Positions 34,027 to 44,373 of a stretch of DNA of 64,000 bases are shown here, in pieces. Source of the stretch: JBPRGG01 sp051418075 (lineage in GTDB: Bacteria > Bacteroidota > Bacteroidia > Cytophagales > Cyclobacteriaceae); assembly GCA_051418075.1 (NCBI GenBank), contig JBPRGG010000032.1:41036-105035 (forward strand), written 5' to 3'. Position 1 is the stretch's first letter; each line of letters begins with the position of its first letter. A program made the position numbers and the translations under genes. Under the pieces are notes generated by a model. It was not told the DNA's origin and made no database searches. It was given only the letters and a program-made list of their open reading frames with translations.

Positions 34027-35856
34027 ATGAATACCTATTTTCGTATATTATCTTATGCCCGGCCTTTAGGCGGATTTCTGCCAGGCTATATTCTTTTCAC
34101 TCTGATAGCGGTTATTTTTAATGCCGTCAACCTGGCCCTGCTAATTCCTTTGCTTCAGATCCTGTTTGATGAGATCACTCCGGATTTTGTACAGCAGTAT
34201 TCAAGCTATCCAGAATTTAACCTGACCCTTGAATATTTTCAGCACCTGTTCAATTATTATCTCCTGGATATCATTCAGGCCAGCGGCAAACTACAGGCAT
34301 TATACTATGTTTGTGGAGTAATAATTGCTTCGGTGCTTGTAGCTAATCTGTTTTCCTATCTGGCCGCCATCATTTTAGCCAAAATCCGGGCCAATGTGAT
34401 TAAAAAGATACGGATCAGCATATTTAATAATGTTACGGGGCTGGATATTGGATTCTTTACCAATGAAAGAAAAGGAGATATCATATCCAGAATTACCAAT
34501 GATGTGCAGGAGATCGAACTATCTGTGGTAAATTCTATGCGGGTGATCTTCCGGGAGCCGCTTCAGATACTGGCATACCTGGGAGCCATGTTGTTTCTAT
34601 CTACCCATCTCACCTTATTTGCCTTACTTTACATGCTTGTCACAGGATTTCTCATTTCCGAGATCACTAAAAGATTGAAGAAAAAAGCCCAGCAAAGCCA
34701 GGAATCTCTGGCACGGATTGTGGGGATCCTGGATGAAACCTTATCCGGAATGAGGATCATCAAAGCTTTCAATGCCGTAAAGCTGATCAATGAAAAGTTC
34801 AAGCAGGAGGTGATGAAATATGCCAGAATCAATGTTTCAATGGCTTATAAGAATGAACTGGCCTCGCCCCTTTCCCAATTTTTAGGCGTAACAGTAGTCA
34901 CTGGCATTGTGGTATATGGGGGCGTAAGGGTGCTGAACGGATTTCTTGATGCATCAGAGTTTATCGCGTTTATTGGTATTTTTTCCCAGATCCTGAACCC
35001 ATCCAAAGCCATTTCCAAGGAAGTCAGCAGTATCCAAAGAGGACTTGCTTCGGCTGAAAGGATTTTCAGGATAGTTGATCTGGAACCTCAGATCAAAGAT
35101 GCGCCACAAGCCAAAAAGCTGGAATCTTTTGATCAGGCTATAGAATTTAGAAATGTTTCTTTCGCTTATGAAAAAGAGCCGGTGCTCAGAAATATCAACC
35201 TTAGCATTCCCAAAGGATATACGGTAGCCCTGGTAGGAACATCAGGAGGGGGAAAATCCACTCTGGCAGATCTCATTCCCCGATTTTATGATCCAGGTCA
35301 GGGTGAATTGCTCATTGATGGCAGGCCAATTAAGGATTATCAAATTGAATCCATTCGGAGGCAAATGGGAATTGTAACCCAGGAATCTATCTTGTTCAAT
35401 GATACCATCCTTAATAATATTGCCTTTGGTAAACCGGAAGCCAATCGGGAAGAAGTGATACAGGCGGCTAAAATCGCCAATGCACATCAATTTATCATGC
35501 AAACAGAATACGGTTATGACACCAACATTGGTGAAAGAGGCACCAAACTTTCCGGGGGACAACGCCAAAGGATCAGCATTGCCCGGGCTGTATTGAAAAA
35601 TCCACCCATTCTGATCCTGGATGAAGCTACTTCCGCCTTGGATTCTGAGTCGGAGAAACTGGTACAGGTAGCGCTGACCAATCTGATGAAAAACCGGACC
35701 TCGGTAGTCATTGCCCATCGCCTTAGCACCATACAACATGCCGATGAAATACTGGTGATACAAAATGGTGAAATTATTGAAAGAGGACGTCATGAAGAAC
35801 TTTTAGAAAATAATAAGGTATATACCAAATTGAGCAGCATGCAATCAGTTAATTAA
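34027..35856 (+). CDS. msbA: MsbA-like ABC exporter (ATPase/permease fusion)
   Basis: A ~609-residue half-transporter: six membrane segments in residues 1-320, then an ATPase with Walker A (GTSGGGKST), signature LSGGQRQRISIARA, Walker B ILILDEATSALD and the H-loop IAHRLS. Start chosen at 34027 because a strong Shine-Dalgarno (GGAGGGG) lies 5-6 bases upstream; the frame is open slightly earlier. The family flips lipid A-core or other lipids across the inner membrane. Nearby gmhA supports a lipopolysaccharide role, but a polysaccharide-lipid or drug exporter is possible. Confidence 0.85.
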   Translation: MNTYFRILSYARPLGGFLPGYILFTLIAVIFNAVNLALLIPLLQILFDEITPDFVQQYSSYPEFNLTLEYFQHLFNYYLLDIIQASGKLQALYYVCGVIIASVLVANLFSYLAAIILAKIRANVIKKIRISIFNNVTGLDIGFFTNERKGDIISRITNDVQEIELSVVNSMRVIFREPLQILAYLGAMLFLSTHLTLFALLYMLVTGFLISEITKRLKKKAQQSQESLARIVGILDETLSGMRIIKAFNAVKLINEKFKQEVMKYARINVSMAYKNELASPLSQFLGVTVVTGIVVYGGVRVLNGFLDASEFIAFIGIFSQILNPSKAISKEVSSIQRGLASAERIFRIVDLEPQIKDAPQAKKLESFDQAIEFRNVSFAYEKEPVLRNINLSIPKGYTVALVGTSGGGKSTLADLIPRFYDPGQGELLIDGRPIKDYQIESIRRQMGIVTQESILFNDTILNNIAFGKPEANREEVIQAAKIANAHQFIMQTEYGYDTNIGERGTKLSGGQRQRISIARAVLKNPPILILDEATSALDSESEKLVQVALTNLMKNRTSVVIAHRLSTIQHADEILVIQNGEIIERGRHEELLENNKVYTKLSSMQSVN

Positions 35857-35933
35857 TTCATGATTTTATCCTAAAACTGTTATTTTAGCGAAATTATTTA
35901 TATTTTGCTGTCAGAAATTAAATTTTGAAAATA

Positions 35934-36305
35934 ATGAAAAAATTCAAAACCATTTTTTACATCATTTACCTGCTATTTATCCTTACCTCCCTGATACTTC
36001 TGATAACAGAATGGGAATTCCTATCTACTTCCTTTGGTTTATTGCCTGTTTGGATGCCCTATTTGATTATTTTGGGCATGTTACTGATCATTACGGAATG
36101 GATTGTGGAGAATATTCATATCAAACAATTGAAGAATAAAATTACAAAGCTTGAGAAAGAAAACCTTAATCTGAAAGCCAAATTATTTGATCAGGAAGAA
36201 GCATATAAAGAAGGTGACCGTTCCCTTAAAGCATTTGGAGATTCACTGGAAGAAAAGGAAAGTAAAAACAGGCCCGGAGAGGAAGATCAAAAAAATGAGT
36301 TATAG
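35934..36305 (+). CDS. Small membrane protein with coiled-coil tail
   Basis: A ~123-residue protein with two hydrophobic segments (about residues 7-24 and 36-57) followed by a charged helical region (IKQLKNKITKLEKENLNLKAKL) that looks like a coiled coil. The ATG at 35934 is preferred to the TTG nine bases upstream. Its 3' end overlaps the gmhA start by 11 bases. It resembles the TMF/LapA-like or cell-envelope assembly small proteins, without a recognisable family motif. Confidence 0.6.
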   Translation: MKKFKTIFYIIYLLFILTSLILLITEWEFLSTSFGLLPVWMPYLIILGMLLIITEWIVENIHIKQLKNKITKLEKENLNLKAKLFDQEEAYKEGDRSLKAFGDSLEEKESKNRPGEEDQKNEL

Positions 36306-36873
36306 AGCATTAATCAAAGAACAATTAACGGAAGCTGTACATACATTAGATGCATTTCTAAAGGAGGAACAAAACATTCAGAAGATTCAGGATGCCGCAG
36401 CCCTTTTAGCCGGGTCAATTGATCAGGGAGGAAAAATCATTTGCTGTGGTAACGGAGGATCTCATTGCGATGCCATGCATTTCGCAGAAGAGTTAACCGG
36501 TCAATACCGGGATCGTAGGAAAGCCCTGCCCGCCCTAGCTATCTCAGATTCCAGCCATATTACCTGTGTTGCCAATGATTATGGATTTGACAGTATTTTT
36601 TCCCGATATGTCCAGGCATTAGGCCGTAGCGGAGATGTGCTTTTTTGTCTTAGTACAAGTGGTAATTCACCGAATATCGTGGCGGCTGCACAAGTGGCCA
36701 GGCAGCAAAACATGAAGGTAGTAGCCCTTACCGGAAAAACCGGAGGCAGTTTGGCCCAAATAGCTGACCTAGAAATCAGGGTACCTCATCAGGGTTATTC
36801 CGACCGAATTCAGGAAATACATATCAAAATCATACATATCCTGATCCTCCTCATAGAAAAACAAATTTGTTAA
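36295..36873 (+). CDS. gmhA: Phosphoheptose isomerase
   Basis: A 192-residue SIS-domain protein that converts sedoheptulose 7-phosphate to D-glycero-D-manno-heptose 7-phosphate, the first step to the LPS core heptose. The GmhA signature CGNGGSHCDAMHFAEELTGQY is present, with STSGNSPN for phosphate binding and the His residues near the C-terminus (EIHIKIIHILI). The ATG at 36295 follows a purine-rich GGAGAGGAAG and overlaps the upstream gene. Operon with the ABC exporter and small membrane protein. Confidence 0.92.
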   Translation: MSYRALIKEQLTEAVHTLDAFLKEEQNIQKIQDAAALLAGSIDQGGKIICCGNGGSHCDAMHFAEELTGQYRDRRKALPALAISDSSHITCVANDYGFDSIFSRYVQALGRSGDVLFCLSTSGNSPNIVAAAQVARQQNMKVVALTGKTGGSLAQIADLEIRVPHQGYSDRIQEIHIKIIHILILLIEKQIC

Positions 36874-36982
36874 AGTTTTCCGGTAATTGTATATTTATTC
36901 CTAAAAGTATGACCAAATCTCATGCTTTAAAGTAATAACCTAGGCAAGCGCCTGCCTCCCGGTCACTATTAAATAATGAATT

Positions 36983-38521
36983 ATGCTTTCCAAAACTTAT
37001 GGCAGTGCAGTATATGGAGTAAATGCTTCCACAATTACCATTGAGGTCAATATCAGCGGCGGCACAAAGTTTTTTATGGTGGGTTTACCTGACAATGCGG
37101 TGAAAGAAAGCCAGCACCGGGTAGAATCAGCTATTAAATATTTTGGTTATCAAATGCCCCGTACCAGGATTATCGTGAATTTAGCCCCGGCCGATCTCAA
37201 AAAAGAAGGCTCGGCTTATGACTTACCCATAGGATTGGGGATTTTACATGCTTCCGGGCAGTTGCATACAGAAATCCTGGACCAATATGTTATTATGGGG
37301 GAGTTGGCCCTTGACGGCATCCTCAGGCCCATTCGTGGGGTTTTGCCCATAGCTATCGAAGCCAGAAAGCAAAGCTTCAAAGGCATTATGCTACCCAAAG
37401 ATAATGCTGCGGAAGCCGCTATCGTGAATGAACTGGACGTAATCGGGGTGGAAACATTACAGGAAGCAGCTGAATTCCTGGAAGGTACCAGGGAAATAGC
37501 ACCGGTAGATAAAGATACCAGGGACATATTTTTCAGCCAGATCGATGAATACGAGGCGGATTTTAAAGACGTACAGGGCCAGGAAAATATCAAAAGAGCA
37601 TTGGAAATTGCAGCAGCAGGAGGACATAATGCCATTATGGTAGGCCCTCCCGGTTCTGGGAAAACCATGCTGGCTAAAAGGTTACCTTCTATCCTTCCCC
37701 CACTAAATTTACATGAAGCCCTGGAAACCACCAAGATACATTCTGTAGCCGGTAAATTAGGCAAAGATGCCTCTTTGATCTCTACCCGCCCCTATCGGGC
37801 TCCCCATCATACCATCAGTGACGTGGCTTTGGTGGGAGGAGGAGGTATCCCTCAACCTGGTGAAATCTCATTAGCCCATAATGGTATACTCTTTCTGGAT
37901 GAACTGCCCGAATTCAAGCGTACAGTACTGGAGGTAATGCGACAACCACTGGAGGAACGTCGTGTTACTATTTCCCGGGCTAAAATTACTCTTGACTATC
38001 CGGCCAACTTCATGCTGATTGCCTCAATGAATCCCTGCCCCTGTGGTTATTATAACCATCCGGAAAAAGAATGTGTATGCGCGCCGGGTGTAGTACATAG
38101 ATATTTAAACAAAATAAGTGGTCCCCTTCTGGACCGGATTGACCTGCATGTGGAAGTAACTCCGGTATCTTTTGATCAGATGACTTCTGAAAGAAAAGCT
38201 GAAAACAGTGCAAATATTCGACAAAGGGTTATAAAAGCCCGGGAAATACAATCTCAGCGATTTGATCAGGTTAATAATGTACACTCCAACGCCATGATGC
38301 CTTCTCAAATGGTGAAAGATTTGTGCAAAATAAATACCGCTGGTAAAACTTTACTTAAAACGGCTATGGAAAAATTAGGCTTATCAGCCCGGGCCTATGA
38401 TCGAATACTCAAAGTTTCCCGCACCATTGCCGACCTGGCTGATTCAGAAGAAATTAAAATTGAACATTTGGCCGAGGCCATTCAATATCGTAGCCTGGAC
38501 CGGGAAGGATGGGCCAGCTAA
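36983..38521 (+). CDS. YifB/ComM-family Mg-chelatase-like AAA ATPase
   Basis: A 512-residue protein of full family length. The N-terminal ChlI-like domain holds the motif NLAPADLKKEGSAYDLPIGLG; the AAA core has Walker A MVGPPGSGKTMLAKRLP and Walker B GILFLDELPEF, with zinc-type cysteines in MNPCPCGYYNHPEKECVC; the C-terminal Mg_chelatase_C follows. ComM in Vibrio is a helicase that extends branch migration during natural transformation; that role is inferred by family only. Confidence 0.93.
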   Translation: MLSKTYGSAVYGVNASTITIEVNISGGTKFFMVGLPDNAVKESQHRVESAIKYFGYQMPRTRIIVNLAPADLKKEGSAYDLPIGLGILHASGQLHTEILDQYVIMGELALDGILRPIRGVLPIAIEARKQSFKGIMLPKDNAAEAAIVNELDVIGVETLQEAAEFLEGTREIAPVDKDTRDIFFSQIDEYEADFKDVQGQENIKRALEIAAAGGHNAIMVGPPGSGKTMLAKRLPSILPPLNLHEALETTKIHSVAGKLGKDASLISTRPYRAPHHTISDVALVGGGGIPQPGEISLAHNGILFLDELPEFKRTVLEVMRQPLEERRVTISRAKITLDYPANFMLIASMNPCPCGYYNHPEKECVCAPGVVHRYLNKISGPLLDRIDLHVEVTPVSFDQMTSERKAENSANIRQRVIKAREIQSQRFDQVNNVHSNAMMPSQMVKDLCKINTAGKTLLKTAMEKLGLSARAYDRILKVSRTIADLADSEEIKIEHLAEAIQYRSLDREGWAS

Positions 38522-38886
38522 TATTAGGATTCCGGCATATCCTTACATGACTGAATCAGTAAATAAATACCAATTCATCACATACTTAATTTAATCTTAA
38601 ACATTAAACAATTTTTCCTGCTTTTTTAAAATTAATCAAAATCAAAAACAGCTCATTCAATTGAATATCACCAAGTTAAATAATATAAAAAAAACCCAAC
38701 ATATCTCATAAATGCCTGCATAATTCAGTAAATCAATAACATAAGTTATTTACAAACTTAAATATTACATATTTCATCCCGCCAAATATGCTGGATACCC
38801 TCTCTAAGCCTTATTTAATGATATTTTAAAGCTATATTTAATCTGCTAAATGAAATAATATCAAGTGTAATTAAAATTTTATCCTT
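38522..38886. other. 365-base A/T-rich gene-free region
   Basis: No convincing ORF, tRNA, terminator or promoter was seen. It separates yifB from the TPR-SpoIIE operon and presumably holds that operon's promoter, but no TAnnTTTG match was found near the start. Confidence 0.6.
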
Positions 38887-40761
38887 TTGAAAAGTAAGCT
38901 TTATTATCTTTTGACTATACTGCTGATTTTTCTGGCTATTATGGCTTCCGGTCAGGAAAATACAATTTCCACATCCGGGGATGCTCACCTGGAACAACTG
39001 ATGGAACAGGGAAACTTAAATGAGGCCTGCCGGATATTAAATGAAAAAGCCAATGATCATTGGGATCAAAAACAATTTAAGAAGGCCATCGAACTTTTTA
39101 AAAGGTCATTGCAGCTTTATCAGCAAATTGGCAACGATAATGCCATGGCCAGTTTAAATACGAACCTGGGTTTACTACAGGCAGAACTAAATGAATTTGC
39201 ACTGGCCCTTGATGGCTTTGACAAAGCCTTTGTCATCCGCCAAAAAATGGCAGACAAATCCGGAATGGCCGGAGCCCTGATCAATAAAGCAATTGTATTT
39301 AATCAACTTGATCATACCGAAAAAGCAATTAAGCAATTGGAAAACGCTCTGTCCCTGGCCAAAGAACTAAACAATGTAAAACTACTGCGCAATTGCTATA
39401 GTATGCTGGCTGAAAATCATGAAAGACTGGGTAATAATCAGAAGTCCATGGAATATTTTGAATATTATGCCAGCCTGGAAAAACTGATTCAGAAAGAAAA
39501 GTTTAAGAAAATAGAGGAAACCAACCAGCATCAAATTGTAGCCCTTGAACAAAAAACCAAACAAGCCCAGGACAAGGTAGAACAAAGAGAGGCTTTATTA
39601 AAATCTACCGCCAAGGAGTTATATCAAATTGAATCTCAAAATAAAGCCAGTGAATTGCAAATAGAACTATTAAATAAGGAGAAACAACTGAAGGAAATAA
39701 AGCTGGAAGAACAAAAAGCAAGGATCAGAAATGAATCCCAATTGAAAAACTCTTTTTTTATGGGGTTTTTGTTTGTTGGCTTATTTGCTTTTGCTGCTTT
39801 AAGAGGTTTAATAATTAATAAAAGAATGAATGCAAAACTGACTACCCGAAATAAAGAGATAGAACAACAAAATCGGGAAATTGAGGAGCAGAAAGGAGTC
39901 CTGCTAAGGCAAAGAGATGAGATCCAGCTTCAAACCAAAGAAATAGAAGACGCGCTTGGCAAACTGCGTTTGAAAGATAATAATATCACCAGTAGTATAA
40001 ATTACGCAAAGAGGATACAGGAAGCATTCTTGCCCAACCTGGATCTGATCCAGACACACCTGCCGGAATCATTTGTTTATTTTAATCCCAGGGACCTGGT
40101 CAGTGGCGATTTTTACTGGTTCAAATATGTGGCGCCGGTGGATGATGACTTCTTTAGTATCAAAGAAAAAATAATTATTTCAGCGGTTGATTGCACTGGC
40201 CATGGAGTACCGGGAGCTTTTATGAGTTTGATCGGTATGGAATTATTAAACCAGATCGTCAACCTTAAAGGAATTACCTCTGCTGAACGTATCCTAAATG
40301 AACTGCACCGTCAAATAAGACATTCGCTGGATCAGGAAAGTAGCCAAAACAGAGATGGAATGGATATGAGTCTGTGTGTCATTCATAAAGAAGAGCGTGC
40401 GCTGGAATTTGCCGGGGCCAAAAATCCTTTGATCTATATCCAAAACGGGGAATTATTCCATCTGAAAGGAGATAAAATGCCTATTGGAGGGCAGCAAAAT
40501 GAAGACAAAAGAGAATTTACCCCGCATCGTATCAGTTTGAAAGTACCTACTACAGTATATCTGCTTTCTGATGGTATCCAGGATCAGTTTGGTGGACCTG
40601 AAAACCGCAAGTTTATGATAAAAAAACTAAAAGCATTGTTATTGGAAATTCATCAACGACCAATGGAAGAGCAATATGCCATCATAGAAGATACAGTTGA
40701 GCAATGGAAAGGACAAAACAAACAGGTAGATGATATGCTCATCATCGGATTTAAAATATAA
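38887..40761 (+). CDS. TPR-SpoIIE (PP2C-type) phosphatase, copy 1
   Basis: A 624-residue sensor-type protein: signal peptide (MKSKLYYLLTILLIFLAIMASG), TPR repeats (about residues 40-200), coiled coil (~205-285), one membrane helix (~290-310), a second coiled coil, then a SpoIIE/PP2C domain with VSGDFYWF, VDCTGHGVPGAFMS, the DGMDMSL aspartates, FAGAKNPLI and LLSDGIQDQFGG. Such proteins dephosphorylate anti-sigma antagonists or similar partners in response to signals sensed by the periplasmic TPRs. Start is TTG (no ATG is available before the signal peptide). First gene of a three-gene operon. Confidence 0.87.
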   Translation: MKSKLYYLLTILLIFLAIMASGQENTISTSGDAHLEQLMEQGNLNEACRILNEKANDHWDQKQFKKAIELFKRSLQLYQQIGNDNAMASLNTNLGLLQAELNEFALALDGFDKAFVIRQKMADKSGMAGALINKAIVFNQLDHTEKAIKQLENALSLAKELNNVKLLRNCYSMLAENHERLGNNQKSMEYFEYYASLEKLIQKEKFKKIEETNQHQIVALEQKTKQAQDKVEQREALLKSTAKELYQIESQNKASELQIELLNKEKQLKEIKLEEQKARIRNESQLKNSFFMGFLFVGLFAFAALRGLIINKRMNAKLTTRNKEIEQQNREIEEQKGVLLRQRDEIQLQTKEIEDALGKLRLKDNNITSSINYAKRIQEAFLPNLDLIQTHLPESFVYFNPRDLVSGDFYWFKYVAPVDDDFFSIKEKIIISAVDCTGHGVPGAFMSLIGMELLNQIVNLKGITSAERILNELHRQIRHSLDQESSQNRDGMDMSLCVIHKEERALEFAGAKNPLIYIQNGELFHLKGDKMPIGGQQNEDKREFTPHRISLKVPTTVYLLSDGIQDQFGGPENRKFMIKKLKALLLEIHQRPMEEQYAIIEDTVEQWKGQNKQVDDMLIIGFKI

Positions 40762-40772
40762 ATAAAATTAAA

Positions 40773-42533
40773 ATGAAATATACCATGCTTAGATCAATTA
40801 AAATATGTATTCAACTATTACTATTCACTATCCTGATCCTGGCAAATGATTATGCAATTGGTCAGAAAACCCTGGACCATCCCAAAAGGGCTTTCCAATC
40901 ACCGGAAGGAAAACTTTTCTGGCCGGGAAATCAACCTGTATACATCAGGCTATCTACCTCACCTCAGGACACCGCGCAGTCTTTTCTGATGCATAGCGAA
41001 TCAACACCGGAATATGCAGACCCTTATTATTTCGATACTGAAGGAGTTAATTATATCCGAACCAGATGGGCCGTAGATCAGGAATCAAAACAACCAGTAT
41101 ATCCGCAAATGGAAGTACTATGGGAGGTTTATAATGACAGTTATGCCCCGGAAAGCCAGGCAAACCTCTCACAATCAGGCACTTTTGCCAAAAATGAAGA
41201 AATTTATGCTTCAGACCAGCTTAAGGTAGCATTAACTGCCCGGGATGAAATGTCAGGAGTAGCAGCTATTTATTATTCAATAGATCAAAGTCCATACCAG
41301 GAGTATCATGATGTTTTGTCTTTTGCTGAAGAAAAAGGATATCATCTGAAATTCTATGCAGTAGATCAGGTTGGCAATGTAGAAAAGGTACAGGAAAAAC
41401 ACTTAAATATCGATGTTTCAGTACCTGTCACAAGTTATAAGTTTGAAGGCCCTGAAAAAGATCAGGTTGTCTCTGGTAAAACCAATATCAGCATTTCATC
41501 CAATGATCCTGCCTCAGGAGTCAAAACCATTTTTTTCCAATTGGATAGTGGTCAGCTAAAAGCATATAAGCAACCAATTTCATTATCACATCTATCTGAA
41601 GGAGATCATCAACTCATTTTTTATGCTGAGGACCAGTTAGGCAACCAGGAAAAGCCCCGGCAGATCTCTTTTTTTATTGATAATACACCCCCGATCATCA
41701 CCTCAGACCTGATGGGCGACAGTTTCATTACCAATGGCAAAGAGTATTCCTCCGGCCGCAGCCGGGTAAAGATCACAGCTATTGATAATAAATCCGGTAT
41801 AAAAAACATTTATTATGCCCTCAATGAGGATGAATACCAGATTTATGATAAGCCTTTTTTTATTTCCGGCCAGCAGGGTGGACAAACCATTCGATATTAT
41901 GCCGAGGACCAGGTAGGTAACAGAAGTGTCAGTACTATTGGCAGTGAAGGTATGTCTACTCCTTATCTGGATTTATCTGGTCCTGCTTTAAGTTACAAAT
42001 GTGCCGGCCCCACATTTAAAATGCGTGATACCTTATTCATCAATTCAAAAACCCGGATTTCTTTATCAGCTAAAGACCAGGAATCAGGCCTGAAAAAGAT
42101 CACCTACAGCATTAACCAAGCAGAAGAAACGGATTATGAGCAGCCAATTCAGCTCAATCAACCAGGTTTTCATAAAATCGACTTTTTCGGTTACGATCAG
42201 GTTAATAACAGTAACCGTTCAAGCATCTGCATATATGTAGATAATGATGGTCCTGAAATTATCCCTGTGGTAAGCATCGATCCGGTAACCCTGCAATCCG
42301 GAGAAGGTCAAAAGCAGAAAGTCTATGCCAAACATGCAGTGCTTTTTTTATCAGCTACGGATAAAGTAGTAGGCTATGAATCTATTTTTTACTCTATCAA
42401 TGACGGAAAAGAAGAATTATATACCAGCGCTATAAAAGATTTTAAAGGCGGAAATTACCAGGTACAGATCAAGGCTATTGATAAATTAGGTAATGAAAAA
42501 TTAGATCTGGTATCATTCATGATTGAAGATTGA
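40773..42533 (+). CDS. Exported Ig-like repeat protein in SpoIIE operon
   Basis: A 586-residue protein with signal peptide and at least five ~90-residue repeats, each ending in a YAEDQVGN / YAVDQVGN-type segment and containing a YYSIDQSPYQEY-like strand (positions about 130-220, 225-310, 315-400, 410-490, 500-580). The repeats resemble OmpL47/bacterial Ig-like domains of cell-surface proteins. No enzyme motif is seen. It sits between the two TPR-SpoIIE genes: 11 bases after the first, and running into the second, so all three are presumably co-expressed. A ligand- or matrix-binding role for the system is inference. Confidence 0.7.
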   Translation: MKYTMLRSIKICIQLLLFTILILANDYAIGQKTLDHPKRAFQSPEGKLFWPGNQPVYIRLSTSPQDTAQSFLMHSESTPEYADPYYFDTEGVNYIRTRWAVDQESKQPVYPQMEVLWEVYNDSYAPESQANLSQSGTFAKNEEIYASDQLKVALTARDEMSGVAAIYYSIDQSPYQEYHDVLSFAEEKGYHLKFYAVDQVGNVEKVQEKHLNIDVSVPVTSYKFEGPEKDQVVSGKTNISISSNDPASGVKTIFFQLDSGQLKAYKQPISLSHLSEGDHQLIFYAEDQLGNQEKPRQISFFIDNTPPIITSDLMGDSFITNGKEYSSGRSRVKITAIDNKSGIKNIYYALNEDEYQIYDKPFFISGQQGGQTIRYYAEDQVGNRSVSTIGSEGMSTPYLDLSGPALSYKCAGPTFKMRDTLFINSKTRISLSAKDQESGLKKITYSINQAEETDYEQPIQLNQPGFHKIDFFGYDQVNNSNRSSICIYVDNDGPEIIPVVSIDPVTLQSGEGQKQKVYAKHAVLFLSATDKVVGYESIFYSINDGKEELYTSAIKDFKGGNYQVQIKAIDKLGNEKLDLVSFMIED

Positions 42534-42537
42534 TCCA

Positions 42538-44361
42538 TTGAACTATAAAATCACCATATTAATCCTGCTTTGCAGCGTCCTCATTAATTTACCCGCGATT
42601 GGGCAATCAGAAGTATCACCAGAGTTGGAAGTCCTGCTTGAAGAGGCCAATCAACTTAAAGGAAGTGGTGATCTGATCGGCTTATCCCGCCATTACAACA
42701 AGATCGGCTTCATTTATTGGAGCAATCAGGCACCAGAAAAGGCCATCGAATTTTTTCAAAATGCCCTTCAGATTAATCAGGAATTGGGCAATCTAAATGC
42801 TATTGCCAACCTTCATAATTACCTTGGGCTAATTTTAACTGAATCAAATCAATATAATCCGGCATTAGAACATTTTCAGAAAGCCCTTAAAATATTCCGT
42901 CAGCAAAACAACACCAAAGGAATTTACTCTGAATTAATTAACCTTGCCATCACTTACCAGGAATTAACATCATATCAAAATGCAATCAATATTCTGGATG
43001 ATGCATTGATTATCGCCAAAGAACTGAATGACCTTAAACTCCTACGAAGAAGTTATGGGCTACTGGCTGAAACCCATGAGAAAGCTGGTCATGCTTCTCA
43101 ATCCATGGATTATTACCAGACTTTTCTTTCTCTTGACAAGGAAATTCAACAACAGGAAATAACTCAACGGGAAAAAATGGCCGATCAGCAAATAAATCAA
43201 GCCAGGCTGGAAAAAGATCAGGCCAATCAGGACCGGGTAAAGACAGAAAAAAAACTGCAGAATACTGAAACAGAGTTGAATGCCGCACTTTGGGAAAGCC
43301 AGCAACGGCAAATGAAAATTGAATTACTGGACCAGGAAAATCAGATCAAGGAATTGAGGGTAAAAGAACAGGAATCCGCTTTAAAACAAGCTGCTTTGGT
43401 TAGGAATTCCTTCATTGCCGGACTTACCCTGGTATTATCCTTGGCTACTGTTGTTTTGATTGCTTACCGGCAAAAGAAAAAAGATAACCAACTTCTGACT
43501 CAACAAAACCGGGAAATTAGTCAGCAAAAAGAAAGAATACTTGCTCAAAGCCTGGAAATCGCCAAGGCTTACAATGATGTTCATGAAAAAAACACCCGTA
43601 TTAAAAGAAGTATTAATTATGCCAAAAGAATACAGGACTCCATGCTCTGCCAGGGGAATAAAATGAAAGAAGCATTTCCTGATTCCATGATCTATCTCCG
43701 ACCCCGTGATATCGTTAGCGGAGATTTTCACTATTTCAAGAAGTTGCATCATAAAGGGGATCTTTTTGCAGTTGGTGCTATTGACTGTACCGGGCATGGC
43801 GTCCCCGGCGCATTTATGAGCATGATCGCCAATGAACTACTATATGAAATTTTTGACCTGAAAAAACGCTACCACCCGGACCAGGTATTATCTGAGCTCC
43901 ATACAGGCATCCATCATGCTTTAAAACAAGATGAAACCCAGAACAGGGATGGGATGGATATGGCCCTCACCTTATATGATCCTACCCATCGGGTTTTGGA
44001 ATATGCCGGAGCCCGAAACCCTTTAATTTATATAACTGATCAGCAGCTTTACCAGGTCAAAGCAAACAGAACCTCTATTGGAGGCTTTCCTTACCAGCCC
44101 CAAAAAACATTTAAAAGACATATGATACCCATAAAGCAGCCAACCACAGTATATTTATTTTCTGATGGGTTTCAGGACCAGTTTGGAGGACCTGAAGGAG
44201 ATAAGTTTTTGTTAAAGAACTTTAAAAACCTGTTACTTGAGATCCATTGCCAGGATTGGGAAAGTCAGGCTGCCCAACTGGACCACGCCCTGAATAACTG
44301 GAAATCAGATCAATACCCCCAGATAGATGATATTTTGGTGATAGGTTTTAGAGTCGGCTAA
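42538..44361 (+). CDS. TPR-SpoIIE (PP2C-type) phosphatase, copy 2
   Basis: A ~607-residue paralog of the 38887 gene with the same layout: signal peptide (NYKITILILLCSVLINLPAIGQ), TPR repeats, coiled coils, one membrane segment and a C-terminal SpoIIE domain (VSGDFHYF, IDCTGHGVPGAFMS, DGMDMAL, LFSDGFQDQFGG). Two TTG candidates exist: 42523, overlapping the previous gene by 11 bases, and 42538, just after it. The second aligns better with copy 1 and is chosen. The periplasmic TPR halves differ more than the phosphatase halves, suggesting two inputs to a similar output. Confidence 0.83.
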   Translation: MNYKITILILLCSVLINLPAIGQSEVSPELEVLLEEANQLKGSGDLIGLSRHYNKIGFIYWSNQAPEKAIEFFQNALQINQELGNLNAIANLHNYLGLILTESNQYNPALEHFQKALKIFRQQNNTKGIYSELINLAITYQELTSYQNAINILDDALIIAKELNDLKLLRRSYGLLAETHEKAGHASQSMDYYQTFLSLDKEIQQQEITQREKMADQQINQARLEKDQANQDRVKTEKKLQNTETELNAALWESQQRQMKIELLDQENQIKELRVKEQESALKQAALVRNSFIAGLTLVLSLATVVLIAYRQKKKDNQLLTQQNREISQQKERILAQSLEIAKAYNDVHEKNTRIKRSINYAKRIQDSMLCQGNKMKEAFPDSMIYLRPRDIVSGDFHYFKKLHHKGDLFAVGAIDCTGHGVPGAFMSMIANELLYEIFDLKKRYHPDQVLSELHTGIHHALKQDETQNRDGMDMALTLYDPTHRVLEYAGARNPLIYITDQQLYQVKANRTSIGGFPYQPQKTFKRHMIPIKQPTTVYLFSDGFQDQFGGPEGDKFLLKNFKNLLLEIHCQDWESQAAQLDHALNNWKSDQYPQIDDILVIGFRVG

Positions 44362-44373
44362 GGTAGTCTAAAA

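Noticed and set aside
35242..35793. 183-codon minus-strand open frame inside the ABC exporter gene
   Set aside because: Complete overlap with a well-conserved ATPase domain; no family match of its own.
37216..37764. 182-codon minus-strand open frame inside yifB
   Set aside because: Antisense to the conserved ATPase; codon pattern explained by the sense gene.
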